64,000 nucleotides of DNA from Furcasterigmium furcatum (taxonomy: Eukaryota; Ascomycota; Sordariomycetes; Glomerellales; Plectosphaerellaceae), in assembly GCA_001599815.1 (NCBI GenBank), contig BCIA01000003.1:2728001-2792000 (forward strand), written 5' to 3'. Positions 45,354 through 57,538 of the stretch are shown here, one piece after another (within the stretch, counting starts at the first letter, position 1; every line of letters begins with the position of its first letter). A program made the translations under genes and the position numbers. The notes under the pieces were generated by a model. It saw only the letters and a program-made list of their open reading frames with translations, made no database searches and was not told the origin of the DNA.

Positions 45354-47437
45354 GCTGATCTCGTTGGACTGCAAAAATGAAGTACTACACGGCCATCCGA
45401 CCCCGAGAGCACGGCTGAAAGAGCAGAGTTTGTCAAGTGTCTCGACGTTGTCGAGCAGGGGTGCCGCCCAACATATAGTCAAGCAGATCGGGCACGTAGC
45501 GGGCACGTCGAGGGAAAAGACTCTCTGGCCGGGTAGAGACTTGGTGGGAGTTGGGACGAGACAAGACGCTACTCGGGACCGTTGCGGGGAGTTTTCAGTC
45601 GGCGTGGGATCCGAGCACATGAGCTGCGGCCAGGATGATCAGCTAGTCAGACAGGCTCCTCCGGGCCGCACGTGGATGGAGGCCCAGACGGAACTCGATG
45701 TGTGCCCAGGCTGACCGGTTCATGTCCGTGAAAAGCGGCCCGTCCGGGCCAAGGTCGAGACAAGTTTGCTTCAGCGACAAATCTCGCAGCCAGGCACACG
45801 CGACCGTTGTTGTGAGGGCATTCGAGGATTCGCACAAGCTCGCTCGGTTTCAAGGGTTGGGCTGCAGCGGCGGAGCTATCTACCCTTCCTTCATCCGCCC
45901 ACCACTACTTAAGGTACTGGAACGAGGGCGAGAACGGGCCGGCCCTGTTGTTCCACCGACACCACTGGAATAAGGCCAACCGGGAGATTCCTCGGAGATT
46001 CCTTGGACCTGCGCGCGTGGCATGGCACGCAGACCTCCGCAGGTGTCAGTCGGTCTTGGATATTGGCTGAAGTCATGGACTAGAAACACGCCAGACTGGC
46101 CCCGGTCTCTTTCACAGCAAATGGTCACTTGAACGAACACAAAGAGGGAACAAATCGTCCGAGATGGCTTGGAAGCCACACACCAACCCTCCTTGCCAGT
46201 TTCCAGGCGAGGGTGGCGGCTTGGGGAATGAGTGGATGAGCTGTTGAGTGTGTTTTGACACTAATCGCTAGCTGTCTGCACCGCTCGTCTGATCGCGAAG
46301 CTAGTGTTTGGCGCCTATGGAGGCGGCTTCTTGACCAAATAGCCCAGCCAGGGAAGCATGGAAGCTGATCTTAATCAGGATTCCTTGAGTGGATCCCTTA
46401 TACGATAATCAAACCCAATCCGGTCGTCAGATTTACACGATTAGAGAAGGGGCTGCCCTACGTCCTCAAGGAGACGCATCTAGTCGCCACGGCCCAGGGG
46501 GGCCTCATGGATCTCTTGGGTGACCATGAGCTCGAGCTTCAGATCACACCTGCCTCTACTGACCCAGAATCACCCGTGAAGCGGACTGAGTGCTGAAGAT
46601 ATTAATATCGCCTCGATGCATAACATCCAAGTTGGAAACGCGGGTCTTATGCTGCCCATAGATGTCCTTCCGTCGACGACACCCCCAGCGGGCTCCCGGA
46701 TACGTCCGGTGAGTCTGGTCTGGTTCTGGTTCTTACTGCAATGCAAGTGATGGAACGGATCAGTTCTGCAACCTACTCGGCCATGCGAAAGACCTTCTAC
46801 AACGACTCTCCAGCGACTGCACCTCGGATCAGGCCATATCATGCCTGGGCCCCTTGGGTGTTCGAATCATAGTCTGGATGACTGCATTCGATGCTCGCGC
46901 AGCCTTCTTCGGAAAGCTAGGCCGCTTTCTCGGCTGCTTGAGAGATTACACGCACATATACGACGTGGTCGACAAAGCTGCCTCATGTCCGATCAGGACC
47001 CGAACACCTCTCCAAATCAGAACGGCGTGGCCCAGCCTTCTCCCTGTGCATCATCACTTCGCCTAGCCGCTCGAATGAGGACAGTAGTGGGACATATGAA
47101 GCTCCTCAGGGTCTGGCAAGACGGTTCTAGTAGCCATCAGCAAGGCTGGGCGGCCGTCGATGCCAGCCTCAGGATACTCTGCACCACGCTGAATCGACGA
47201 CTTTGAGAGAAGTGATTCACTCCGGCCGCCGCACCCGCCAGTTTGACGCGCCTGCCATACATTTTCCCTGGCAATCAACACTGCGATGATTCGCGACGCG
47301 TCTTGCAACCGGCTTTCACCTTGTGCGCTCCTCGCTGGCTTCCTTTCCTCACGCGTCTGGCTTCTCCCGCGCCGCCTTCATAACTTCCTCCGTTCTCAAC
47401 ACCACTCCCCAACGACCAATCCCACGATACCAGCATC
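45354..47437. other. Intergenic, with a possible gene relic at 46430-47066
   Basis: About 2.1 kb. From 46430 to 47066 several plus-strand segments look protein-like. One reads EKGLPYVLKETHLVATAQGG then LMDLLGDHELELQ. Another reads NIASMHNIQVGNAGLMLPI and ends at a GTGAGT. A third, after a CAG at about 46762, reads FCNLLGHAKDLLQRLSSD and GVRIIVWMTAFDARAAFFG. Stops separate the first two, and no start codon context ties them together. It may be a decayed gene; I cannot name a family. The rest shows no features. Confidence 0.35.
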
Positions 47438-48397
47438 ATGGGTCGCCATAATCACTGCGGCGTGAAGAATCATGGCGGTCAACCTTTCGGTGGTGAGCCC
47501 ATTGCGCCTCTTCCAGTCAACGCTCAACCCGCCAACGCTCAGCCCGGCAATGCTCCTCCTCGTCTCATGGTGACCTTTGTCCCGACTCCCAGCGGCGGCT
47601 ATATCCTGAGGAACCCTGGCGCTCCCGCTGGTGGCGCGGATGATGCTCACCTCTCCGAGTCCGACCTTCTTGACCTTGAGGAGGTAGGTGTCGCTTTGTC
47701 TGGCCACAACGTGCAGGGTATTGACGAAGACAGCTGTTCCAGGACGCGTACCTTGAGATCATTGATCAAGACAACCACGACGCCGAGGCCAACCTTGAAG
47801 AGGTGAGTGCCGCCGCGTCCCGTCATATGGCGTGGGTATTAACAGAGACAGCTCCTTCATCTCCCGGTTCCCGACAGCGCCGAGCAGGCCAACCACGGAA
47901 CTGAGGCTGCCCTCCACGATGCGATGGAATGGACCGCCCCCAACTCGTCCGGGGAGTCAGGCGAAGTGGCCTCCGCCGAGATCACTGATGACACCAAGTC
48001 CCTCGCCCTTTCGTACATACAGGCGCTCGGCGGGATCGCGCTCGAGGGCAATCTCATTGCAATGCTAATGGCTGAACTGGCGAACAAGGTCAAAGAGAGA
48101 GAGGCCGCTGTTGATCGGGTCCTTAAGGAAGCCTACTCCTTCCCCCACGACGACAAGGTGGCCCTCTCCACCGTGGCCCAGGATCTGGACATCGAAGCAG
48201 GGTTTGACGACATTATCAGGATGGCGGCGGACATCAGGATGAGGATCGGCCGTAGCTCCTTGGCCCTGAACACGGGGGGCCGCGGTCCCGGGTTTGAACT
48301 CGACGCAGCTGTTGCCTACAGCAAGGTCATGCGCGAGGCGGGACCGAACCAGTCTATGCGTCAAGTCTTGAAGAAGCTGGAGGGGAAAACCAACTAG
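47438..48397 (+). CDS. Hypothetical protein, three exons
   Basis: Exons 47438-47683, 47734-47802 and 47852-48397 give 286 residues; introns of 50 and 49 nt (GTAGGT..GACAG, GTGAGT..GACAG) keep phase 0. The first 50 residues are Gly/Pro/Asn/Ala-rich (MGRHNHCGVKNHGGQPFGG, then repeated NAQPANAQPGNAPP). The middle is acidic (LSESDLLDLEE, LEIIDQDNHDAEANLEE). The last 150 residues are helical with heptad-like stretches (LANKVKEREAAVDRVLKEAY, DIIRMAADIRMRIGRSS). No signal peptide or membrane helix is visible. I recognise no family. The neighbours are a sparse region and a tRNA gene, so context gives no hint. Good splice sites and codon character make a real gene likely. Confidence 0.65.
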
Positions 48398-49989
48398 CAT
48401 GTCGTTCTTATCGATGCTCGGGTACATGACCTTTGAGGCCGTGTCTGTGCCATCGTCGGATATTGGACGGCGTGTACCTGCACTCGACTCCAAGCGAGCC
48501 CAGAGACCATGGGACCCTCGCATTCCTCCTCTCTTCCATCGTCTGTACGGAGTTTGAACATTGGCATGGGAGGCTTGGTTGGTTCCGCGAGAAAGGTGGT
48601 AAATGACAGACAATGGGTGTGATACAGATCGAGACAAAACGATACTCAACTCATGGTCAAGGTCAGGGGACAATTTTCTGTACTCAATACAAAGCCATTC
48701 AATGCTCCTTCATTGTGTATTGCCTCCAAGGATTCTGCGTTCCCGTGATCGTCGACCCCCATGACACTGCGAAACTGAGCCTGATGTTAGTCACTTCAGC
48801 TCAGTGTCAACATTCTTGTTGGCGCTGCCGGCATAAGTGACCACAAAGTCTGCACAACAGCAAGCGGTACATATATTTCCCTAGTGGCTTACGTATCTTG
48901 CTTAACAGTCTTCAATAGCTTCAACAACTCCAAGGGTCTCCCAAGTCACAATCAGGAGGGCTCCCGTCGGCCCTCTAGGACGAGGCAGTCTACTTGGAAT
49001 TATTTCAGAGTCTCGACACTGGAAACGATGATTTCTAGGCAGACCCAGATACCTTGCCTTTGAGACAACCAGTGCTTAAGCCGCTTGAAGTCGAGTTGAT
49101 AGGCGGTTCAGATTGTTGCAAATCCAGCCGGAGCCCATCTGGATTACCTGCACGTGAAAAGGGATCATCTCGATATCTAGCCCTCTACGTATAATTGGCT
49201 TGATGTAGTGTTCAATTCTTCCGAAGGCTTCTGCCGCCCGATAGAGGGCTTCTACTCCGAGTTCTGCTCAACACGAGAAGCATCCGTGATCAGGACCGCA
49301 GCCAAGACCGTGTACAGCCTCTCAATGTGTACCGGATCGAGGGTTGAGTACCGTATCACAGGATGGATCCGAAGCATGTCCTTATCGCCCTGAGCATCCC
49401 CAACAACAGTGTCGACATTGCGCATATAGTCAAGCCAGCTCTTTGAAGCTGATCCCTCGACAACATGGACTTCAGCTTTCGGAACTACGCTCGAGGCACG
49501 GTAGACGCCCCTATTGTCAGTAAAAGCCTGACGGGAAGACGAGGAAGAAGATCTAATGGACATTGCAGCCAAGTTAAAGTGATGGCCTCATCGCATGGCA
49601 ACTCGAACCTAACAATACCATTCGCAGATCCTCTACAACATCATCTCCTGAACGTTGACGGCGAGGTCACCCCCCAGGGCGCGGGCACAACTGGGCCAGG
49701 AGCACAGCGCATCGATAGACTGCAAACGTAGGACATGTCCCGAGCATCTAACCCGGTACGGTGCTCTGGGCGACCGCCGCAAACCCGAACTCGAGACGAT
49801 GTGCTTCTTATTACGCAGGCGGAGTCGTGTAGCATGTTGGCTTGGTGTTCGAATTCCTTCTCATCCCAGACTGTAATCATGCATGCGACCTCATTGGTAG
49901 AAGGGGCCCCACAACAAAAAAGAAAAACTCATCAATTCACCTGTCTGATCATGATATCAGCTCAGGTCCGAACAGGCAAAAATGAAATT
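48398..49989. other. Gene-poor stretch, no convincing gene
   Basis: About 1.6 kb of lower GC. A minus-strand open frame at 49252-49572 (VVEGSASKSWLDYMRNVDTV, HPVIRYSTLDPVHIERLY) looks faintly protein-like and could be a relic. Nothing else was recognised. Confidence 0.35.
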
Positions 49990-50096
49990 TGATGAGGACG
50001 CGATTCGAACGCGCGCGGGTTGCCCCATCAGGAAAGTTGTTAAGGTAACCTTAACCTGACGCCATAACCAACTCGGCCACCTCACCGTGGTGTTGT
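49990..50096 (-). tRNA. tRNA-Leu(AAG) with a 15-nt intron
   Basis: On the minus strand the sequence folds as a class II tRNA. The acceptor GGTGAGG (from 50096) pairs with CCTCATC, with discriminator A at 49990. D-arm: GCC..GGC. Anticodon stem: TCAGG/CCTGA with loop TTAAGG..T, so positions 34-36 are AAG, reading CUU/CUC leucine codons after A34 editing. A long variable arm (GGGG-CAA-CCC) and the T-arm GCGCG-TTCGAAT-CGCGT follow. The intron TTACCTTAACAACTT lies after position 37; its CCTTAA can pair with TTAAGG of the anticodon loop, as nuclear splicing requires. CCA is not encoded, as expected for a nuclear tRNA gene. Confidence 0.93.
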
Positions 50097-51678
50097 GATA
50101 TAATCCCGCAGAATATGGCACTACATTCCTCAGCGCAGCCTCGACCGTCTGTAGTGGGGCCAACCCACGGGACTATTCTTGGAGTGTAACGTTGGATCTG
50201 GGATCTGATATCTCGCTGCAGGCCGCGGATGGTGGCGCGCGGGCTGCCGACGCTGTCTCGGCGATTCTGCTGTGTATCTGAGGGAGATGCAGCGAGATGC
50301 AGTGAGACGCAGCATCGCAACGGTCCTCGGTGCGTGACGGATCCGAGGGCGTAAAGGTGGCGGGGGCACTAAGCCGTATCTGACCAGGCCCACGGCCGGA
50401 TATGGAAGGTGGGAGGTCTGACTTGCGGGACGGTGCATCCGTCGCCTTAAGGTTGCTTAAGGTTGCGGGAGGCGTTTCACGGCCTCGAGATGCATCACGT
50501 GAAGGCCATCGCGAGACCAATCGTCGCTGAGACTTACTCAGCTGTCTGTGGTGCCGGAAGGCGAGCTCGATCGCTCCTGCTCGACTTGGGAACGGTCCCC
50601 GCTTATCGCGAATGCTCCCTGGAGCCTCGGGCCAGTCCAAATTCCGCCCTCTGTCACCACCACGACAGACCCCACGACTCGCATCTCGCGCGCGCACCGA
50701 GGCGCCCGGACTCTCCGCCTTCCAAGACCTCTCCCACCCCAAAGCAGGAGACGCGCCGCATCACGAGCCCTTGTGCTATGGGTTGCATCGGGCAGGTAGC
50801 TCTGTACCAGCTACCAGAGTAGGCAGGTGGTCGGCCCAGTCCGCTCCATCTCGCTCCAGCACGAGCTTGTTGCTTGGTCCGGCCCTCAAGGTTTCGCCCC
50901 CCGACCCCGGATTTCGCAATCCGCATTCCCAAAAGGCGTCATGGACCACGGGGATGACCATCCCCAAATACGATCCTCTTATCTATCTCTCGGCACTTGG
51001 ACGCGACGCTACTCCGCGCGCTGTCTGTCTCAACTGGGAGCTGTTGGCGCAAGACAGACAGCGGCTTCGTAGCCCAGCTCAGACCACTCAGCAGCCTGGT
51101 TGCGTGACCCTGCTGCAGCCTTGACTTGATCGATCGGTGCGACACTCTTCGTCGGAGTCTCTTTTTTTAACCCTCGGCTCCCGACTGCTGCCCTTCCGTC
51201 TCTTCACAACCTCGACTTCTTCGGACACGTGCCCGCTTCCGCTCGTCTTGGACATTGTCCTTTGTCCCCCTGCTAGCACCAGATCAGATCAGTGGCTTGC
51301 ATCATCTAGGCGTAAGCTCTGCCCAGCGGGCTGAAAACGCGCCGACTTCGGGCCTCCACACCCTTGGCCTCTGCTGGAATCCCTACAACACGCCCTTGAG
51401 ACGCCCTGACGCCCTGTGACTCTACACTTGTCGCTCCGCCTTCCGGCCGATCACGTCTTGGTCGTGCAAAGATTCTCCAAAGGCCGGGCGCTGCTCGACG
51501 ATCCACGGAGTTCTTGCCCTGGATCTACGCTTCCTCGCCAATCGACCTTATCGCCCCCAAGACTGACGTTCGCAGGTTCCGGGTGCTTGGTTCGTCGTCG
51601 ATCACAGGCGCGGCAGAGCCCCTGTATAGTGCTTTTAGATGGGGGTTGCTGCCGTGACGTAAACACGCGACCCCGACC
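50097..51678. other. Intergenic, upstream of F-box gene
   Basis: About 1.6 kb with composition-driven open frames only. The right 500 bp are CT-rich (including a run of seven T at about 51164) and probably form the promoter and leader of the F-box gene at 51679. Confidence 0.4.
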
Positions 51679-53431
51679 ATGGATGGAGCTGCTGGCGCAT
51701 CGCTACGAGAACCGCCGTCGCCAGCGCCGGCGAAACCGTCGGATTCCGAGTCCCTCACCGGACCTCATGGTGCGCTTCGTGTCTCTCATACAGTCTCCCC
51801 GATATCATGGCTCTCCTGCCGTGTACAGGCCCCCCTGTCGACTAATCAACTACTTCTACCATCTAGGCCCCTCGAGTCACACCTGCGGCCAGCAAAGCAA
51901 AGGCTGCCCGCTGCTTACCTTACCCCCAGAGCTCATCGATGCCATTCTCAGCTACCTGTCGCCCGTAGAGCTTGCAAGGGTCTCTCAGACCTGCCACGGC
52001 CTCCGCACTCAAGCCATCTCAGATGTCCAGTGGTACCCTCGGGTCCAGGAGAATGTCCCCGGGTTGACCCTTAGGTCACCGTCCCCATGCCGCTCCTATC
52101 GCGAGCTCTACGTGGCCCACGACCCGAGATGGTTCCTGACCAGGCACGTGATCTGGTTCTGCGACCGCCATCTCATGGGAAAGATGATCGTTGCCCGCTA
52201 TGACCCTCGAAGAGGCTGCATCGAGGGCTACCAGGTCCTGGCCATGAGCAACCGCGCCGTACCGCAGCAGTGGCCGGCAGACAATCAAATCGTCATCCAC
52301 TCCTTCGAACCCCGCGTCCACCTCCATCTCGACAAGCCGGTTCTGCAGTTCCACCTCCACGACAGGGAGACGCAGGGCGTCGTGTTGGACCTGCCCCCCG
52401 GAGCTGATCGCCGTTTCTCTGCCGAGACGCCCATGAGGCTTGACAACCGCCCCGACCACATCTTCAGCAACTTTTCCCTCGCGAGAGCGCTACCGCCGGA
52501 CGTGGCCGAGCAGAGGCTGGCGCGAGGGTTCCCCTACGACGGAGCGTGGCCACCGCCCGCCATGCCGGCCCCCCACCGGGTCAGCGGCTTTGCCTCGAGC
52601 GACGAGGATCATGAGCTGTCGGCGGCTGACCGGCCAGCTCGTCGGGACGAGGCTTCGGACCGGGCGTTCCGCATTCGCCAATGGATGGAAATGGTCGGCA
52701 ACCCGGCGGCTCCGGGAGCCGTACTGGGGCAGGGTGTTGCTGGCATGATGCAGGTGCTCACCGGGTTCCTGCCTATCAACGACGGGCCCGAGGCTACTTT
52801 ACCCCCCATACACGGCATGGCTGGCCCGCATATCGGCGAGGAGGTCATCACGTACTCGACGCTGGACCCGGAGTTGTACACTCCGACCGAATACAAGCCG
52901 TGGAAGGGCATCTGGGTCGGAGACTACAGCGGACACGGCTGCGAGTTCCTCCTGATCCACCAGCCCGACCGCGAGGACGACGATGCGACGGACGAGGAGC
53001 TGGGCCTCGTACGAGGGCTGCACGAGTCCGACGAGGCTTGGGAGGAGCGCCGGCGCGATGCCAGGATATATCGCGGCCGCCTCGAGGCGATCAAACTGAC
53101 CGGGGACCCGAACGTGCCCCGCGGCGAACACACATTCATCGCCGATGACCTTGGCGACGAGGGGCTCGTGGCTGTCACGGAGGATGCTCCGTTCCACGGG
53201 ACCCGCGTCGTCAAGAGCAGGGGGCACGTGGCGGCGACTGGCTTCAGTGGAGGTCAGTTCACTGTTCATTGTTGGTCCAAGCCATGGTGTTTGCTAATTG
53301 TGTTCTTAGACAAGTATATTGAATCGCAGCTCATGCTTCTGTCGCACGACCGGCTGGCGCAGCATTGGGTTGGATTCGGGCATATCAGCTACTTCCAGCG
53401 GGTCAACATCGATGTGCTGCTCGTCCCGTGA
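51679..53431 (+). CDS. F-box protein with FBXO31-like beta-barrel domain
   Basis: Probable SCF substrate receptor. Exons 51679-51769, 51867-53252 and 53310-53431 give 532 residues. The first intron starts GTGCGC and ends ACCATCTAG after a CTAATC branch; this splice places the ATG at 51679 (GACCATGG) rather than in an upstream leader frame that is also open. A Pro/Ser-rich 45-residue tail precedes the F-box LLTLPPELIDAILSYLSPVELARVS (quoted in two parts: LLTLPPELIDAIL then SYLSPVELARVS). Residues about 372-395 contain YKPWKGIWVGDYSGHGCEFL, which resembles the GLF-K-GTYGxHG element of the FBXO31 C-terminal barrel (inference from memory). The C-terminus WVGFGHISYFQRVNIDVLLVP supports the same fold. 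The second intron (57 nt) is in frame without a stop, so retention would be silent to the frame. Confidence 0.8.
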
Positions 53432-53966
53432 GAGGTAGCAGCGGCCACGGTCGACTGTCAAGGGTCATTCCCGGGACGTCAAATTTGAAACGATCACAAC
53501 GTCGACCGGGATCAAGGGGGTTGGAACATCCGACGCTCGCCAAATTTGCAGGGATACCGACGGAGATGCCACACTGACGACTGTTGCGGTTGATACATTG
53601 GAGGGAGAGGAATATTGCAACGACGGCCGTCAAACATGATACGGCCTACAGGCCATTGATCCGGCGGGTAGCGAAGGACCATGGCGTCGTGGTCACGGCG
53701 AAGCATCGTATGAGTCACATGCCAGGTGTTCGGGTTGGTCAACGGCGTAGCAGCACAACCCGCCCACGGGTGATGTGGCGGCAATGCAGATGTGTAGTCA
53801 CGGACGCGTATGCACATGGGACCTTCGTATCACCGACGCGGCTGTTCCGGAGGTAGACAAGAAATCACAAGACTTGTTGGTGAATATTCAGCGCTGCGCT
53901 CGATGCTATATGCTGTCGTTACGCTACATGCTTCTCCCGCACATGCTCCCACCAGATCGCTGGCCG
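53432..53966. other. 3'-3' intergenic space
   Basis: The region lies between convergent F-box and MFS genes. No further gene was seen. Confidence 0.45.
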
Positions 53967-55929
53967 TTATTGTGAATGCAGAGACTGGGACACGTTAGCA
54001 CAGATCGAATCCTGACAACAGGGGGGGATAACGTACAATCGCAAACTTGCTCTTCGACCGGATTCGCTCGCCCCAGAACACCAGTGCCCACGGGATGACG
54101 CTCAGCCCGGTCGCGATGCCGCCGAGCAGGGCGGCGGCGCGCTCCTCGCCGAGGTTGCGGAAGAGCGCGCCGGTGACGAGGGGGAACGCGCCGCCGAGGA
54201 TGTTGCGGCAGAAGCTCTGGGCGGCGAGGGCGGAGGATGCGTAGCGGAGGTATATGTCGGCGAAGTAGTTGAAGGTGGCGAGGTAGACGGAGTAGATGCC
54301 CCAGGTGGCGAGGGCGATGCCGGCGGCGGGGAAGAACCAGTGGGCGTCGGGGCGGAGGGTGAAACCGAAGACGAAGAGGCCGATCGGGAGGAAGAGGGCG
54401 GTGATGCAGGTGAAGTAGAGCCTGCACTCGGGGGCGGCTGCGGGGAAGCGACGGCGCATGAGGGCCCAGAAGCGGGACTTGGAGGGCGAGCCGGGCTGCC
54501 ACTGGGGCAGCTGGAGGAGGCGGTCCTGGAGGATGCCGACTGTGGTGGCGAGGACGGAGCCGACGATCATGGCGCTGAAGAAGTAGCCGGACTGCTCCAT
54601 GGAGAAGCCGCGGCGCTGGGCGAAGGCGAGCGGGATGCTGCCGAAGGTGCAGAAGAGGACGGCCCAGGCGAAGGCGCACCAGAGGGAGAAGAAGAAGACG
54701 ACGGGCTCGGCGAAGAGGAGGTGGAAGGGCCGGAGGAGGGCGGTGGCCATCATGGCGGCAAGGGAGGCGCGCTCCTCGTCTTCCTTGACGAGCCAGCGGA
54801 GGCGGATGGTCGAGGTGTGGATGGATGACTGGGATGAGGGGCGGACAGTCTTTTCCTTGGACTTCTCCGGGTCGGGGGTATCGCTGGTCTGCTCCTCGGG
54901 CTCGACGTCGCTGGCCCAGACGCCGCAGACGCCGCCGGCCTCGAGCTGCTCGTACCACTTGTTCAGGGCGCGGGCCTTACGGGTGAGGAGGAGAGAGGCG
55001 CGGCTCTCGCGGAGGAAGAAGACCATGACGAGGAGGAGGACGAAGCTCGCGATGGCCTGGTGCCAGAACATCCATTTCCAGGCGAGGGTCGGATCCGAGG
55101 CGCGTCCCATCACGATGGACCCCACGAAGGGCCCGGCGCCGGTTCCACCGAGGACGAAGCCACTGAAGAGGGCCATGGGCGTGTTCCGCTCAGCCTTGGG
55201 GAAGACGTCGGCAATGACGCCGCCGAGGATGGAGCTGAAGGTCGCGCCGCCGATGCCGACGATGAGGCGGGCCACGAGCATGCTGGCGAGGTTGGGCATG
55301 ACTGAGCAGATGGCCTGGAAGACGACGAAGAGCAGGCCGGAGGCGACGAGGACGGGGCGGCGGCCGTACGTCTCGGAGACGGGGGCGAGGATCATCGGGG
55401 ACAAGGCGAAGCCGACGCAAAAGGTGGTGATGCCGACGAGGATGCCGAGCTCGGACGTGCCCAGATCGGCCGCCATGGCCGCCGCAGGGGGTGAGTACGA
55501 GCCGGCGCTGTACGCGGCAAAGAAGGTCGTGAGGCATGAGATGGCGGTGACGACGAGCTTGCGAGGCTGGGCCCAGGAGTGAGGGTTCTCGTACAGAGCC
55601 AGGTCCGGCGCCGGCGGCAGCGCACGGCGGGCGTCCTCGTCCAGGAGTGAGGTTGCCGGGGTCGGCAGGGCGGTCTCGAGGGTGAGATACCGATGGACAA
55701 TCTCGACGCCGTGGGGTGGTTTCGCAGGGGCATCATCGCTGTCGTTCCTCTCGTCGTTCTCGATCCGGTCTGCCGCTGCTAGTGTGATGTTGCTGCTGCT
55801 GTTGCTGCTGCTTTCTCTGCTGGGCAGCTGAGGTGTGACGTTGGCGCCATCCTGGCCCTGGTGGGACGTCGTCATCATTCTCGGCCGAGAAGATATCAAG
55901 TTGCTGTCCACTCCGTGGTCGAAGCTCAA
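53967..55929 (-). CDS. MFS transporter, DHA1 (polyamine/drug) type
   Basis: Twelve-helix proton antiporter-like carrier of the TPO/FLR group, probably exporting drugs or polyamines. The main exon is 55929-54037; a GTACGT donor, CTAACG branch and CCCAG acceptor lead to a tiny last exon 53984-53967 (SLHSQ), giving 636 residues. Reading through would instead end at 53995 with 14 other residues. The N-terminal 120 residues are Ser/Asn/Asp-rich. PHSWAQPRKLVVTAISCL begins helix 1, PVSETYGRRPVLVASG is motif A, and LVARLIVGIGGATFSSILGG is helix 4. MALFSGFVLGGTGAGPFVGS is the antiporter motif C. A 90-residue central loop is acidic and Ser-rich. YGRR and GxGPxxG elements are intact. Start alternatives at the nearby Met-Met pair (residues 18-19) exist. 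Confidence 0.87.
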
Positions 55930-57181
55930 GGGGCGGATGTTGATGTCGCCGCCATCAGGTTGTCGATTGGGCGGCTGTTCTCTAGAGAGTCGCTGTGTTC
56001 GTCGTTCCCCGGGCTCCTCCTTAAAGGATTTGTAGAAACTGGACGGCTTTCAAAACAGAGGGGGGCTGTTGTAAAATATGAAGGGCTCGTTTGTGGGCGG
56101 CCACGGGAATAAGCAGGACACGACGATGATGCGGACGTTGAGGCGACCCGACAGGGAGCAGCTGTGGGGTTTCAGCGGGCCACCGGAAACGTGCTTTAGC
56201 CTCTGGAATGAGATGCTTGAGATCTTGGGATCCTTGGCGGGCATGGGAGGAATGGAAGGGTGGTCAGCGTGGAGGATTTGCTTTCTCTGTCGTCCATCGC
56301 GGTGGCCACTCTTGGTGTTGAGGCGGCCCTTGACGACACTCAAAAGAGAATCTCATCCCGGGATTCGACCAGCTTCGCAACCTCAACAGTAATTATCGTC
56401 TTTTCTAGAAAATCTCTCGCCCTGAAAATCTCGGATCTCCCACGGATCTCAAATCTCGGCACCATGATCCTCTCTCCGATCCTCTTCCCCACGTACCCTG
56501 CATCTGTCCCGGCCCGGTCAACCCCAGCTTATTCCCGACTTACACTGCCGGCACTTATTCCCGGAACATCCCCGTCGACCCCATCCTCCCTAGAACGTGT
56601 GCGGGAACGTCAAGGTTCCGGGGGACACGGGGAGGGATTCCCGTCCGTCGCCCAGGATCAGAGATGATTGGAAGGACTTGATACTCCATTCCCATGCTCC
56701 GCAGGCTGAGAGACGCCCCTGTCGGATATAGGACGGCGAGTTGGTTTGATTATCAAGCTCCAACTTGGCGCAATGATAGAGTCTCTCGCGTGGCCTTCAT
56801 GCAAATGGCCGGCCGGTCATGAGGACTCATCCTGCTGCTGGTCACTTCGGGCCTGGGCAGACAGGGCGAGTGGTTCGCCGCGAGACCGATCCGAGTGCCA
56901 TACTTATGACATGCTGGGACTCACATCAGATAAGACCGATTCGTTACGACCCAAGAAGCCGCCAAAAGTGCACCCCATGCGAGCATTGAGCGTCCAAGTG
57001 CCTCTGGAAATTGGTCTTCGTTCGGTATTTTCCTCTCAATCAGCTATGAGCCAATCCTCCATCTCCCCGCCCCCCTCGATGACGGTGGATGAATGATGAT
57101 GCTGCAGGAGATTCGTCGATCTAGCCACTAGTCAGCACATATTTCCCAGTGTCCATACTCATGGGCCGCCTTACCCTGGGC
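55930..57181. other. Intergenic, no gene seen
   Basis: About 1.25 kb, the promoter side of the MFS gene and the 3' side of the first Cys-rich gene. Open frames here have no domain features. Confidence 0.45.
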
Positions 57182-57538
57182 CTATGCTGTGTACTTGAGG
57201 CAGCCCCTGCACTTGACGTGACCGCAAGAACTTCCTCTCGGATTGCCGCACGTGTCCCGGCCCTCGCCATCTTCAATTCGCCTCGCGCTCCGGCACTTGC
57301 AGCACTTCCACGTGTCGCTTTTATCCCCTGGATAAGTATCATCCGCGCAGGCTGCACAGAATATGTGGCGGCATGCAACTGCATGCGAGCAGGACTTCGT
57401 CGTCAGTGCGTTGCGATTCATGCAGACGCAGCATCGCCAACGTTCGCCTTCCGTGGGCCGGCGATTTTCGTCAAAGGGGGGCGGTGGGGGGTTGACCTCC
57501 GGCGAGCTGGAGGCAGCACAGGATTTGACGGGATTCAT
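57182..57538 (-). CDS. Small Cys-rich zinc-finger-like protein (paralog A)
   Basis: Single exon, 118 residues, starting MNPVKSCAASSSPE. After a Pro-rich tail, the pattern is WRCCVCMNRNA, SCSHAVACRHIFCAACADD, WKCCKCRSARR, GEGRDTC and SCGHVKCRGCLKY. Ordered CxxC, CxH, CxxC, CxxC, C and CGHxxCxxC elements would allow three or more zinc sites, RING/zinc-ribbon style, but spacing does not match a standard RING. It aligns across its length with the gene at 58344-58688. No signal peptide, so it is probably cytosolic or nuclear. An extended upstream frame lacks such character, so I chose this Met. Function is unknown; zinc binding is inference. Confidence 0.72.
   Translation of the reverse strand: MNPVKSCAASSSPEVNPPPPPFDENRRPTEGERWRCCVCMNRNALTTKSCSHAVACRHIFCAACADDTYPGDKSDTWKCCKCRSARRIEDGEGRDTCGNPRGSSCGHVKCRGCLKYTA

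Noticed and set aside
46855..46870. GTTCGAATC resembling a tRNA T-loop
   Set aside because: No acceptor, D or anticodon stems can be built around it on either strand.
51416..51678. Upstream in-frame extension of the F-box gene
   Set aside because: The frame is open by chance. The spliced model with ATG at 51679, a CTAATC branch and a clean acceptor gives a better N-terminus.
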